From an uncultured Bacilli bacterium (GTDB taxonomy: Bacteria > Bacillota_I > Bacilli_A > RF39 > UBA660): a stretch of DNA of 19,457 nt. Below the pieces are notes generated by a model. It worked only from the letters and a program-made list of their open reading frames with translations, ran no database searches and was not told the DNA's origin. The position numbers were made by a program, and so were the translations under genes. The DNA is taken from assembly GCA_944364705.1 (NCBI GenBank), contig CALVWH010000032.1, positions 1 to 19,457 on the forward strand, read 5' to 3'. This document shows, in pieces, positions 1 through 6,507 of this stretch (positions within the stretch are counted from its first letter, which is position 1; each line of letters starts with the position of its first letter).

Positions 1-1170
1 TTTATATTTGATAAAGTTACAAATGCCAAAGGAATGTTTTATCTAATGACAACAAAATCATCTGGTGCAATAGTCTATGTCAAAGATAAAGATTCCCAAA
101 CGTTTGTATTGAATACAACGAGAGTACCAAGTGATTGGGATACTTCAAATGTTGTATATGAAATGCCGATTTTAAGACAATGGGCAAGTGGTAGTACCGA
201 AGACTTCCATAATGCAACTTATAGAGAAAACATCAAAACCGCAACCTTTGTCAATCATCATAATGTACCAAGTAACGCCAAAGCATCATGGAATGTATCC
301 GAAAGTGGAAACGATTCTGTAGTCGCATGGGTAGTAACGAATAGTAGTGATTCAAGTAAATATGATTTATATATTGGAGGAGATTCTAGAGGAGTTTATG
401 CAAGCCCATGGTCAAACTATTTATTTTATAACTTTCCGTCTTTAGAAACAATTGATCTTAGAAATTTTAATACTAGTGGATCAACAACAATGTCTAGTAT
501 GTTTACTTCTTGTGGAAAATTAACAAATATAAATGTACAAGAATTTGATACATCACGTGTAACCGATATGTCATTTATGTTTGCAAATTGCCAAAGTTTA
601 ACCACTTTAGATCTAAGTAATTTTAATACTAGCCAGGTTCAAAATATGAGTGGTATGTTTAATTTTTGTATCAGTTTAACGAGTTTAGATGTAAGTGGAT
701 TTATTACAACAAAGGTAACAGATATGTCATCTATGTTTGGCGTTTGTAGAAGCTTAAAAACTTTGAGTATAAGCAATTTTGATACTAGCCAAGTTCAAAA
801 TATGAGTGGCATGTTTAGTTCTTGTGTCAGTTTAACGAGTTTGGATGTAAGTGGATTTATTACAACAAAGGTAACAAATATGTCTAATATGTTTGGAAAT
901 TGCCAAAAATTAACCACTTTAGATCTAAGTAGTTTTAATACTATCCAGGTTCAAAATATGAGTGGCATGTTTAGTTCTTGTGTCAGTTTAACGAGTTTAA
1001 ATTTAAAAAACTTTAATATTAATAATGTAACTAATTTTGCAAATATTTTTTTGACCGTAAAAGATAATTTAAAAATAACCACAAATTCAAATACTCGGAC
1101 AAAAATTTTGAGTTTAACTTATCCAAATCGACCAGCAGCTTGGAATGACAGCAATTTTGTTATTGTATAA
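1..1170 (+). CDS. BspA-like (DUF285) repeat surface protein, 5'-truncated by window edge
   Basis: The reading frame is open from base 1, so the ATG at 34 is only an internal Met and the true start lies upstream of the window. The visible 389 residues have three parts. The first ~145 residues are a Ser/Thr/Asn-rich lead-in that resembles the spacer before repeat blocks in Firmicutes BspA-like proteins (the 'IPSNAxxSWDVS'-like stretch is seen here as VPSNAKASWNVS). Next come eight 26-residue repeats with the pattern SLTxLDLSxFxTSxVxxMSxMFxxC. A short tail of ~35 residues ends in FVIV. No LPXTG motif or transmembrane anchor is visible in the tail, so anchoring, if any, must be N-terminal. Family knowledge: DUF285/BspA repeats are leucine-rich-repeat-like and occur on secreted or surface proteins of gut and oral bacteria, with proposed adhesion roles. 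The ligand is unknown. The gene ends in its own terminator and is unrelated to the operon that follows. Confidence 0.9.
   Translation, partial: FIFDKVTNAKGMFYLMTTKSSGAIVYVKDKDSQTFVLNTTRVPSDWDTSNVVYEMPILRQWASGSTEDFHNATYRENIKTATFVNHHNVPSNAKASWNVSESGNDSVVAWVVTNSSDSSKYDLYIGGDSRGVYASPWSNYLFYNFPSLETIDLRNFNTSGSTTMSSMFTSCGKLTNINVQEFDTSRVTDMSFMFANCQSLTTLDLSNFNTSQVQNMSGMFNFCISLTSLDVSGFITTKVTDMSSMFGVCRSLKTLSISNFDTSQVQNMSGMFSSCVSLTSLDVSGFITTKVTNMSNMFGNCQKLTTLDLSSFNTIQVQNMSGMFSSCVSLTSLNLKNFNINNVTNFANIFLTVKDNLKITTNSNTRTKILSLTYPNRPAAWNDSNFVIV
439..1062 (+). repeat. Eight tandem 78-bp (26-aa) DUF285 repeats with a 156-bp higher-order period
   Basis: Repeat units begin at 439, 517, 595, 673, 751, 829, 907 and 985, exactly 78 bp apart. 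From unit 3 on, two unit types alternate: 'SxVQNMSGMF' units (595, 751, 907) and 'GFITTKVTxMS' units (673, 829). This gives a 156-bp super-period. Bases 793-842 and 949-998 are identical over 50 nt, one super-period apart, and the two ITTKVT units share a 33-nt identical core. Units 1, 2 and 8 are more diverged. Confidence 0.9.
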
Positions 1171-1200
1171 AAGAAGAAAACAAAAATTTCTTCTTTTTTT
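1170..1200 (+). terminator. Rho-independent terminator after the BspA-like gene
   Basis: A 10-bp inverted repeat (AAAGAAGAAA at 1170-1179, TTTCTTCTTT at 1187-1196) with a 7-nt loop runs into a T-rich tract. It starts on the last base of the stop codon. Confidence 0.75.
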
Positions 1201-1233
1201 TTCTTTTCTTCATAAAATAAAATAGGTGATGGT

Positions 1234-1473
1234 ATGAAACCATTAAAACAAATTCGTCAATACATCTTTGAAGAAGAATTTAAAATAACCATATTAAAAA
1301 ACCAAATTAATGTTGTTAACTATACCTCTTTAGGACACTTTGATGAAAAACAAATCATTTTATATCATGATCAAAATATCCTTATTATTAAAGGAGAAGC
1401 ATTAAGTGTTACCAAACTTTTAAACGATGAAATCTTAATTGTTGGAAAAATAAAAACAATAGAATTTAGGTGA
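1234..1473 (+). CDS. yqfC: YqfC/YabP-family sporulation protein
   Basis: This 79-residue protein matches the YqfC/YabP family in length and pattern: a central 'I..V.NY..L..F.E..I.L.....L.I.GE.L.V..L...EILI.GKI..IEF' framework, ending in GKIKTIEFR. In Bacillus subtilis yqfC lies directly upstream of yqfD and is expressed in the mother cell under SigE; loss gives a sporulation defect. The same adjacency is seen here: the stop at 1471-1473 is 3 nt before the yqfD ATG. The start is set by AGGTGAT at 1224-1230, 3 nt before ATG. A TAAAAT-like box (1213-1218) sits just upstream, and the stretch CATAAAAT is one base off the SigE -10 consensus, but no convincing -35 is visible because the region is the preceding terminator's T-tract. 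The assignment rests on sequence pattern plus synteny. Confidence 0.85.
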   Translation: MKPLKQIRQYIFEEEFKITILKNQINVVNYTSLGHFDEKQIILYHDQNILIIKGEALSVTKLLNDEILIVGKIKTIEFR

Positions 1474-1476
1474 AAT

Positions 1477-2670
1477 ATGAAAAATGGCTTTTTAAAAATT
1501 TTTAAAAATACATATACCCTTACCATAAAAGGAAAAAACATAGAACGTTTTTTACACCGAATTACCAATCATAAAATAGAAATTTATCATATCAAAAGAA
1601 AAAAATATAATGAAATCCAAATTACCATAGATAAGAAAGATTATGATGAAATTTTAAAACTAAAAACCATTTATGAAATATCAATTTCCGATATCCATGG
1701 AATCATAAAGATCAAAAAAACATTAAAATTTCATAAAATCCTTCTTTTTTTTCTATGCGTTCAAATTCTTATTCTCCTTTTCTTAACCCATTTAATTTTT
1801 GAAATTGAAATCGTACATACCGATCATGAACTTCGCAATCTTTTAAAAGAAGAACTAGAAAAATATGGAATAAAAGAAAAAAATTTCAAAAAAAGCTTTC
1901 AAGAAATTCAAACAATCAAACAAAAAATATTAGAAGAAAATAAAGATAAAATCGAATGGTTAGAAATTGAAAACGTTGGGACAAAATATATTGTCCGTGT
2001 AGAAGAAAGAGAGCAAAATACACAAAAAAAAGAAAATCCTCCTCAAAATATTGTTGCGAAAAAACCAGGAATTATTCGTCATATCGAAGCAACCGAAGGA
2101 GAGATTGTAAAAAGTAAAAATAACTATGTAACAACCGGAGAAGTTTTAATTTCTGGAAGTATTTCCTTAAATGAAGAAATCAAAGAAAATAAAAGTGCAA
2201 AAGGAAAAGTATATGCAGAAACTTGGTACAAAGTAACCGTAAATTATCCATTATCTTATTACGAAAAAAAATACTTTGACGAAGAAAAAGAAGTATACGC
2301 CATTCGTTTCTTAGGAAAAACCTTCGAACTATTTAACTTTCACCCTTGGAAACAAAAAGAAGAAACATCCAAAACCATTGTCAAAAACAATCAATTACCA
2401 ATCTCTTTCGAAAAACAAAAACAAAAAAAAATCGAAATCATTGATAAAACCTATACCAAAAAAGAAGCCATTCAAGAAGCTAGAAAAGCAGCTTATAAAA
2501 AAATGAAACAAACATTAAAAGAAGACGAAAAAATTCTTATGCAAAAAGATTTGAAAGTTACCGAAAAAAATAGTACAATAGAATTAGAAAGTTTTTTTAC
2601 AGTGTATGAAAATATAACTGCTTATGAAGAGATTGTGAGTGAGGAAAGTGCTGAGACAGACCATCCTTAA
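1477..2670 (+). CDS. yqfD: Stage IV sporulation protein YqfD
   Basis: A 397-residue protein, almost exactly the usual YqfD length (~398). The N-terminal ~85 residues are cytosolic-type; one strong transmembrane segment lies at ~88-108; the large remainder should be extracytoplasmic. Family hallmarks are visible: the 'WLEIENVGTKYIVRVEER' region (160-178), then 'NIVAKKPGIIRHIEATEGE' (191-209), 'VTTGEVLISG' (218-227) and a Glu/Lys-rich C-terminal helix. YqfD is a conserved sporulation protein of uncertain biochemistry. SD AGGTGA (1468-1473) overlaps the yqfC stop, suggesting translational coupling. Its 3' end overlaps the next gene by 32 bp. In B. subtilis the next genes are phoH and yqfF (pgpH); here they are replaced by a VanZ-like gene. 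Confidence is high on sequence and context. Confidence 0.93.
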   Translation: MKNGFLKIFKNTYTLTIKGKNIERFLHRITNHKIEIYHIKRKKYNEIQITIDKKDYDEILKLKTIYEISISDIHGIIKIKKTLKFHKILLFFLCVQILILLFLTHLIFEIEIVHTDHELRNLLKEELEKYGIKEKNFKKSFQEIQTIKQKILEENKDKIEWLEIENVGTKYIVRVEEREQNTQKKENPPQNIVAKKPGIIRHIEATEGEIVKSKNNYVTTGEVLISGSISLNEEIKENKSAKGKVYAETWYKVTVNYPLSYYEKKYFDEEKEVYAIRFLGKTFELFNFHPWKQKEETSKTIVKNNQLPISFEKQKQKKIEIIDKTYTKKEAIQEARKAAYKKMKQTLKEDEKILMQKDLKVTEKNSTIELESFFTVYENITAYEEIVSEESAETDHP

Positions 2671-3265
2671 TATTTTACTTAATGTTTGGCCAATGATCGT
2701 AATTATTGCCACCATTTTGATTACCTTAAGAATCAGTTATTTAATCATTAATAAAAAGGAATTTGTTTTTTACCGAGAAATCTTATTTTTGGGATTTGCC
2801 ATCTATGTCATTAGTTTGTTTCACACGGTAACCTTTCAAGATGTCGATTGGTCGACATCCAATTTTATTCCTTTTAAAGAAATGTTTCGATATCAATTTG
2901 GATCCGATTTATTTTTACGAAATGTCATAGGAAATGTTCTTTTATTTGTTCCCTATGGATTTTTTCTAAATTATTTTTTACGTTTAGAAAAACCAAAAAT
3001 ACCCTTTATTCTAATTACAATTTTGTCCTTAACCATTGAATTTACACAACTTTGCATCGGAAGAGTCTTCGATGTGGATGATATTCTTTTAAACATTATT
3101 GGAGGAATGCTTGGATTTTACCTTTTCTTTTTTTGTAACAAACTAAGAGAAAAATTTCCAAAAATTCTGAAAAAAACTTGGATTTTAAACATTCTAGTTT
3201 CTATTTTCTTAATTTTAATGGTATTATATTTATTAGGACATATCAAAGGGGGAGGATTTTTATGA
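2639..3265 (+). CDS. VanZ-like family membrane protein
   Basis: A 208-residue polytopic membrane protein with five to six predicted helices (roughly 15-36, 46-65, 94-114, 121-140, 147-166, 181-200). The VanZ-family signature is clear: 'NVLLFVPYGFFL' (99-110), 'TIEFTQL' (132-138) and 'RVFDVDDILLNIIGG' (142-156). VanZ itself gives low-level teicoplanin resistance in enterococci, but most homologues are of unknown function and no van genes are seen nearby. The start is uncertain: GTG at 2639 is listed, with GTG 2648 and ATG 2693 as in-frame alternatives; none has an ideally spaced SD. The gene overlaps yqfD by 32 bp and ybeY by 4 bp (ATGA), so it is embedded in the operon. It occupies the place of phoH-pgpH in the Bacillus order. 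Confidence 0.85.
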   Translation: MRKVLRQTILNILLNVWPMIVIIATILITLRISYLIINKKEFVFYREILFLGFAIYVISLFHTVTFQDVDWSTSNFIPFKEMFRYQFGSDLFLRNVIGNVLLFVPYGFFLNYFLRLEKPKIPFILITILSLTIEFTQLCIGRVFDVDDILLNIIGGMLGFYLFFFCNKLREKFPKILKKTWILNILVSIFLILMVLYLLGHIKGGGFL

Positions 3266-3738
3266 ATGATGTAGAAATTTTTAATGAAACAAACGAAGAA
3301 ATAAAAGAAATATCGGAAATAGAAAAAGTAATTCACTTTGCTTTAAAAAAATTAGACATTACTGGAACTGAATTTGATATCATTTTCGTTGATAATAAAA
3401 AAATTCACGAAATTAATAAAACTTGGAGAAATGTAGACCGGGAAACCGATGTGATTTCTTTTGCTTTAGAAGATAATAAAGATATGCCAAAAATTGGGGC
3501 AAGAATATTAGGAGATATTTACATTTCCTTAGATAAAGCAAAAAGTCAAGCCTTAGAATATGGACATTCTTTAAAAAGAGAACTTTGTTTTCTAAGTATT
3601 CATGGGCTTTTACATTTACTTGGTTACGATCATCAAACAAAAGAAGAAGAAAACGTAATGTTTTCTTTACAGAAGGAGATTTTAGATAGTTATGGGATTA
3701 AAAGAGAAGTTTCTAAAGAACAAAAAAATCATTCGTAA
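3262..3738 (+). CDS. ybeY: Endoribonuclease YbeY, 16S rRNA maturation
   Basis: A 158-residue protein carrying the diagnostic zinc site HGLLHLLGYDH (114-124) and the upstream conserved R60/TDVISF segment (60-67). YbeY is a metal-dependent endoribonuclease needed for 16S rRNA 3'-end maturation and ribosome quality control; the three histidines bind zinc. A longer frame runs back to 3178, but the start is fixed at ATG 3262 by a very strong purine-rich SD (GGGGGAGGA, 3247-3255) with 6 nt spacing, and the preceding gene's TGA overlaps this ATG. The 3' end overlaps dgkA by 47 bp. Neighbours dgkA, cdd and era match the widespread Bacilli cluster, which pairs YbeY with the 16S-binding GTPase Era. Confidence 0.96.
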   Translation: MNDVEIFNETNEEIKEISEIEKVIHFALKKLDITGTEFDIIFVDNKKIHEINKTWRNVDRETDVISFALEDNKDMPKIGARILGDIYISLDKAKSQALEYGHSLKRELCFLSIHGLLHLLGYDHQTKEEENVMFSLQKEILDSYGIKREVSKEQKNHS

Positions 3739-4114
3739 TAAAGACAATGGAAGTGCTGCCATTCGGTACTATAAAAGTTTTCGGCATGCGATTGATGGAA
3801 TTATTTATGCTTTTGTTTGCGAACATAATATGGTAATTATTTTACTTGCAGCCTTTTTCACCGTTATTGCAGGTTTTGTATTTAACATATCCGATTTCGA
3901 ATGGTTATTTTGTATTATTATGATAGGTCTTGTTATGGCAGCTGAAATGATCAATACCGCAATCGAAGCAACGATCGATTTAATTACCGATAAAATGCAC
4001 CCTTTAGCCAAAATCGCAAAAGATACTGCATCATCCGCAACGTTAATTTTATCAATTACTGCCTTAGTTGGAGCACTCATCATCTTCTTGCCAAAGGTTC
4101 TTGAAATCTTATGA
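3692..4114 (+). CDS. dgkA: Undecaprenol kinase / diacylglycerol kinase (DgkA family)
   Basis: A 140-residue integral membrane kinase. An N-terminal amphipathic region contains FRHAIDGIIYAF and EHN (29-46), followed by three membrane helices (~47-64, 70-88, 113-133). The catalytic signature is present as AAEMINTAIEATIDLITD (83-100), followed by the conserved HPLAKIAKDTAS (103-114). Gram-positive members mainly phosphorylate undecaprenol, recycling the lipid carrier for cell-wall synthesis, rather than diacylglycerol; that assignment is from family knowledge. The start at ATG 3692 uses SD AGAAGGAGAT (3671-3680). The gene starts inside ybeY and ends in an ATGA overlap with the next gene, indicating tight translational coupling. 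Confidence 0.93.
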   Translation: MGLKEKFLKNKKIIRNKDNGSAAIRYYKSFRHAIDGIIYAFVCEHNMVIILLAAFFTVIAGFVFNISDFEWLFCIIMIGLVMAAEMINTAIEATIDLITDKMHPLAKIAKDTASSATLILSITALVGALIIFLPKVLEIL

Positions 4115-4494
4115 TTGATGATCTCAAACGCGAACAAGTCATTACCGTTACTTATGTAAATCGGAAATATCAAATTTATTTATGTAACGTCACGAAAAAT
4201 AGATATATACCACTGCAAAAAATAACCAGTCTCGATCTTTTATTACAAATGCCAATGGAAATCAAACAATTTGTGAAAAAACCAGGAATTGTTTTTTCCA
4301 TTCGCTATCAAACCGATAAAAAATTATATCAGCTTCGTTTAAAACGGCAAAAAAGCTCAGGTTCTTACCAACCAATATTAAAAGTAAAAAGTTATACCAT
4401 GGAAGATGCTTGGAATTTAATGAGATATGCTTTTCTTCATTTAATTTTAGAGCAAAACAATCAACAAAGAAAAATATTGCAGAAAAGGAAATAA
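4111..4494 (+). CDS. Unrecognised 127-aa protein between dgkA and cdd
   Basis: I do not recognise this protein. It starts in an ATGA overlap with the dgkA stop and is followed 3 nt later by another unknown gene, so it is almost certainly translated as part of the operon. It has no membrane segment or signal peptide. The sequence is basic, with alternating beta-rich strands (VITVTYVNRKYQIYL, GIVFSIRYQTDKKLYQLRL) and a C-terminal helix (TMEDAWNLMRYAFLHLIL) with a Lys/Arg-rich tail. The layout 'V-FSI-Y---KKLYQLRLKR' weakly resembles 'LLFSYEKNQNLYELRKIK' of the following protein, so the two could be distant paralogues; this cannot be settled by eye. The usual Bacillus cluster has no gene here. 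Confidence 0.75.
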   Translation: MIDDLKREQVITVTYVNRKYQIYLCNVTKNRYIPLQKITSLDLLLQMPMEIKQFVKKPGIVFSIRYQTDKKLYQLRLKRQKSSGSYQPILKVKSYTMEDAWNLMRYAFLHLILEQNNQQRKILQKRK

Positions 4495-4497
4495 AGT

Positions 4498-4875
4498 ATG
4501 AAATTAACGACATTAGAAACACAACTAAAAGAAGGAAAATATTACATAGTTCGTCTTTGGCAAGGAAAACCACTTGGTTTTTTTTACATCGTTCACGAAG
4601 ATACCTTTGTTCATTTAAAAGATGATGATTTCTTAGCAGAAAAAATAATCAAAAAAAGAGAAGATTTCTTAAAAGCTTTACAAAATCATGAACTTCTTCT
4701 TTTTTCTTATGAAAAAAATCAAAACCTTTATGAACTTCGTAAAATAAAACCAGTTTTAGAAGACCCTTGTCAAATGAGAATAAAACATGAAGTTTGCCAA
4801 ACCTATCAAGGAAAAACTATCGAAGAAATGATTGAAACAAAGAAAAAAAATAAAATATTAAGGAGAAACATATGA
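4498..4875 (+). CDS. Unrecognised 125-aa charged protein upstream of cdd
   Basis: I do not recognise a family. The start at ATG 4498 is supported by SD AAAAGGAA (4483-4490), and the gene ends in an ATGA overlap with cdd. It looks soluble: a beta-rich N-terminal half (KYYIVRLWQGKPLGFFYIV), a charged helix (DFLAEKIIKKREDFLKALQN), a strand pair (LLLFSYEKNQNLYELRKIK) and a Lys-rich C-terminus. No catalytic motif is visible; the two cysteines (DPCQ and EVCQ) are too isolated to argue for metal binding. Position and coupling suggest it is co-produced with DgkA and Cdd, but I infer no function. Confidence 0.75.
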   Translation: MKLTTLETQLKEGKYYIVRLWQGKPLGFFYIVHEDTFVHLKDDDFLAEKIIKKREDFLKALQNHELLLFSYEKNQNLYELRKIKPVLEDPCQMRIKHEVCQTYQGKTIEEMIETKKKNKILRRNI

Positions 4876-5258
4876 AAGAAAAATTATTAAAAATATTAGA
4901 AAACTCTTATAGTCCTTATTCTAAATTTCGCGTCGCAAGCATTGCGGTTATGAACGATGGAACTTTATTTACCGGAGTAAATATCGAAAATGCCTCTTAT
5001 GGAGCGACCATATGTGCAGAAAGAGTCGCAATCTTTAAAGCCATAAGTGAAGGATATACAAAAAAAGACTTTAAAGAACTATACGTTATGTGTGATAGTG
5101 ACAAAATAGGGACAAGTTGTTTTCTTTGTAGACAAGTAATTACAGAATTTTTTCTTCCAGAAAACAAAGTCATCATGATGAATCCCAAAGGAGAAGAACT
5201 AAGCGTTTCGGTTCGTGATCTTTGCCCATATCCATTTAATGAGGAAAGTTTAAAATGA
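4872..5258 (+). CDS. cdd: Cytidine deaminase
   Basis: A 128-residue homotetrameric-type cytidine deaminase, which hydrolytically deaminates (deoxy)cytidine to (deoxy)uridine in pyrimidine salvage. Substrate-binding NIENAS (37-42) and the zinc/proton-shuttle motif C48-A-E50 are present. The second zinc motif is unusual: the normal PCGAC is SCFLC here (82-86), so the two zinc cysteines C83 and C86 are kept but the surrounding Pro, Gly and Ala are replaced. SD AAGGAG (4860-4865) precedes ATG 4872, which overlaps the upstream stop. The 3' end overlaps era by an ATGA. The cdd-era adjacency is typical of Bacilli. Confidence 0.93.
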   Translation: MKEKLLKILENSYSPYSKFRVASIAVMNDGTLFTGVNIENASYGATICAERVAIFKAISEGYTKKDFKELYVMCDSDKIGTSCFLCRQVITEFFLPENKVIMMNPKGEELSVSVRDLCPYPFNEESLK

Positions 5259-6148
5259 AAAGTGGATTTGTTAGTATCGTTGGAAGACCAAACGTAGGAA
5301 AGTCTACCTTATTAAATAGTTTAATTGGAACAAAACTTGCGATTACTTCAAATAAACCACAAACAACAAGATGGGCAATGCAAGGCGTATATCAAGACGA
5401 AGAAGCACAAATCGTTTTTGTCGATACGCCAGGAATTCATAAACCAAAATATAAATTAGGAAGACAAATCAATAAAGAAGCTTATAACCATATGGAAGGT
5501 GTGGACTTACTTTTATTTTTAATTGATGTAAAAGAACCGTTTGGAAAAGGAGATTCCTTTATTTTAGAAAAAATCAAACAAACCGAAATACCAACCATTT
5601 TAATCTTAAACAAAATCGATACCATTTCCAAACAACAACTATTACCATTAATCGAAAAATATCAATCCCTTCACGACTTTAAAGAAATTATCCCCATTTC
5701 CGCACAAAAAAAAGAAAATTTACAAGAATTAATCAAAACGATAAAAAAATATTTAAAAGAAGATACGTTATATTATGATGAAGATACGTTAACCGATAAA
5801 AGTATGGTCTACTTAGTACAAGAAAGAATTCGTGAAAAAATCTTTTTACAAACCGAAGAAGAAATTCCTTATTCTACCACGGTACAAGTGCTCAAAATGA
5901 AAGAAAAGAAAAACGTCGTAACCATTTTAGCAGACATTATTGTTGACCGAGATGCTTTAAAACGAATTTTAATTGGAAAACAAGGAAAACGAATCAAAGA
6001 AATCGGTATGGAAGCTAGAAAAGACATCGAAGAACTTATGGGCAAAAAAGTTTTTCTAGAACTTTATGTAAAAACAAAACAAAAATGGAGAGACAACGAA
6101 AAAGATTTAATCGATTTTGGATATATCGAAGAAAAAGAAAAATTTTAG
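5255..6148 (+). CDS. era: GTPase Era, 30S ribosome assembly
   Basis: A 297-residue protein of typical Era length (~300). GTPase motifs are G1 GRPNVGKS (10-17), the G2 region KPQTTR (34-39), G3 DTPG (57-60), G4 NKID (119-122) and G5 SA (149-150). The C-terminal KH domain has its GKQG loop at 241-244 and the conserved ELYVKTKQKWRDN (269-281). Era binds the 3' end of 16S rRNA, next to the anti-Shine-Dalgarno, and helps 30S maturation; YbeY from the same operon acts on the same end. SD GAGGAAAG (5241-5248) lies 6 nt before the ATG, which overlaps the cdd stop. All key residues are intact. Confidence 0.97.
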   Translation: MKSGFVSIVGRPNVGKSTLLNSLIGTKLAITSNKPQTTRWAMQGVYQDEEAQIVFVDTPGIHKPKYKLGRQINKEAYNHMEGVDLLLFLIDVKEPFGKGDSFILEKIKQTEIPTILILNKIDTISKQQLLPLIEKYQSLHDFKEIIPISAQKKENLQELIKTIKKYLKEDTLYYDEDTLTDKSMVYLVQERIREKIFLQTEEEIPYSTTVQVLKMKEKKNVVTILADIIVDRDALKRILIGKQGKRIKEIGMEARKDIEELMGKKVFLELYVKTKQKWRDNEKDLIDFGYIEEKEKF

Positions 6149-6169
6149 TATAAATTTTAAAAATAAGAC

Positions 6170-6175
6170 TATAAT
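6170..6175 (+). promoter_or_regulatory. Candidate -10 box (TATAAT) upstream of yqzL-recO
   Basis: A perfect TATAAT lies in the 43-nt gap after era, 16 nt before the yqzL ATG. No good -35 is seen at 16-18 nt upstream. It would be an internal promoter letting yqzL, the DUF1653 gene and recO be expressed apart from the long operon. Confidence 0.45.
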
Positions 6176-6191
6176 AAAATAGGTGATCAAA

Positions 6192-6302
6192 ATGAAAACG
6201 TTATTATGGGACTTATTTCGAAATACTGGAAAAATTGAATACTATTTAAAATATAAACAGGAGATGCGAAATGAGAGAAGTAAAGAAAGGACAAATTTAT
6301 AG
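6192..6302 (+). CDS. yqzL: YqzL-like small protein (36 aa)
   Basis: This 36-residue ORF starts at ATG 6192 with SD AGGTGATC (6181-6188), which matches the 3' end of 16S rRNA over 8 nt, and ends with TAG at 6300-6302, 32 bp inside the next gene. The sequence MKTLLWDLFRNTGKIEYYLK has the W..F..TG.I..YL.YK pattern of the YqzL-like family, a tiny conserved protein of unknown function. In Bacillus, yqzL lies exactly here, between era and recO. Pattern, SD and synteny together make it a real gene; its role is not known. Confidence 0.8.
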   Translation: MKTLLWDLFRNTGKIEYYLKYKQEMRNERSKERTNL

Positions 6303-6507
6303 ACATTTCAAAGGAACTTACCATGAAGTACTTGCGATCGCAAAACACACAGAAACCTTAGAAGATCTAGTAATTTATACCCATGGAGATCAAATATGGG
6401 CAAGACCTTATTCCATGTTCTTATCAAAAGTGGACAAGGAAAAATATCCATCGGTAAAAGAAGAATATCGATTTACTTTGGTAGAAAATGATGATCGAAG
6501 CCATTGA
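6271..6507 (+). CDS. DUF1653 family protein
   Basis: A 78-residue protein with the DUF1653 pattern: G.IYRHFKG.YHEVLAIAKH (residues 7-26), ...LVIYTHGDQIWARPYSMFL (33-51) and a C-terminal RFTL. The family is small, widespread in bacteria and of unknown biochemical function. The start at ATG 6271 is set by AGGAG (6259-6263) with 7 nt spacing. It overlaps yqzL upstream by 32 bp and recO downstream by 20 bp, so it is translated in a coupled chain. The usual Bacillus era-recO interval has no such gene; here it is inserted between yqzL and recO. Confidence 0.85.
   Translation: MREVKKGQIYRHFKGTYHEVLAIAKHTETLEDLVIYTHGDQIWARPYSMFLSKVDKEKYPSVKEEYRFTLVENDDRSH

Noticed and set aside
34..36. ATG 34 as the start of the BspA-like protein
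   Set aside because: The frame is open to base 1 with protein-like sequence (FDKVTNAKG) and there is no SD before 34; the gene is cut by the window edge.
439..1062. Tandem repeats as a CRISPR array or satellite DNA
   Set aside because: The repeats are contiguous, in frame, 26 codons each, and encode DUF285 units; there are no unique spacers.
3178..3261. 28-residue N-terminal extension of YbeY
   Set aside because: It lies inside the VanZ-like gene in another frame, and the strong GGAGGA site fixes the start at 3262.
2639..3265. VanZ-like gene as a glycopeptide resistance determinant
   Set aside because: No vanHAX or vanRS genes are near; most VanZ-like proteins are not resistance genes, and the context is a housekeeping/sporulation operon.
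3805..4173. 122-aa minus-strand ORF opposite dgkA
   Set aside because: It is a mirror of the dgkA coding pattern, with no SD and no recognisable product.
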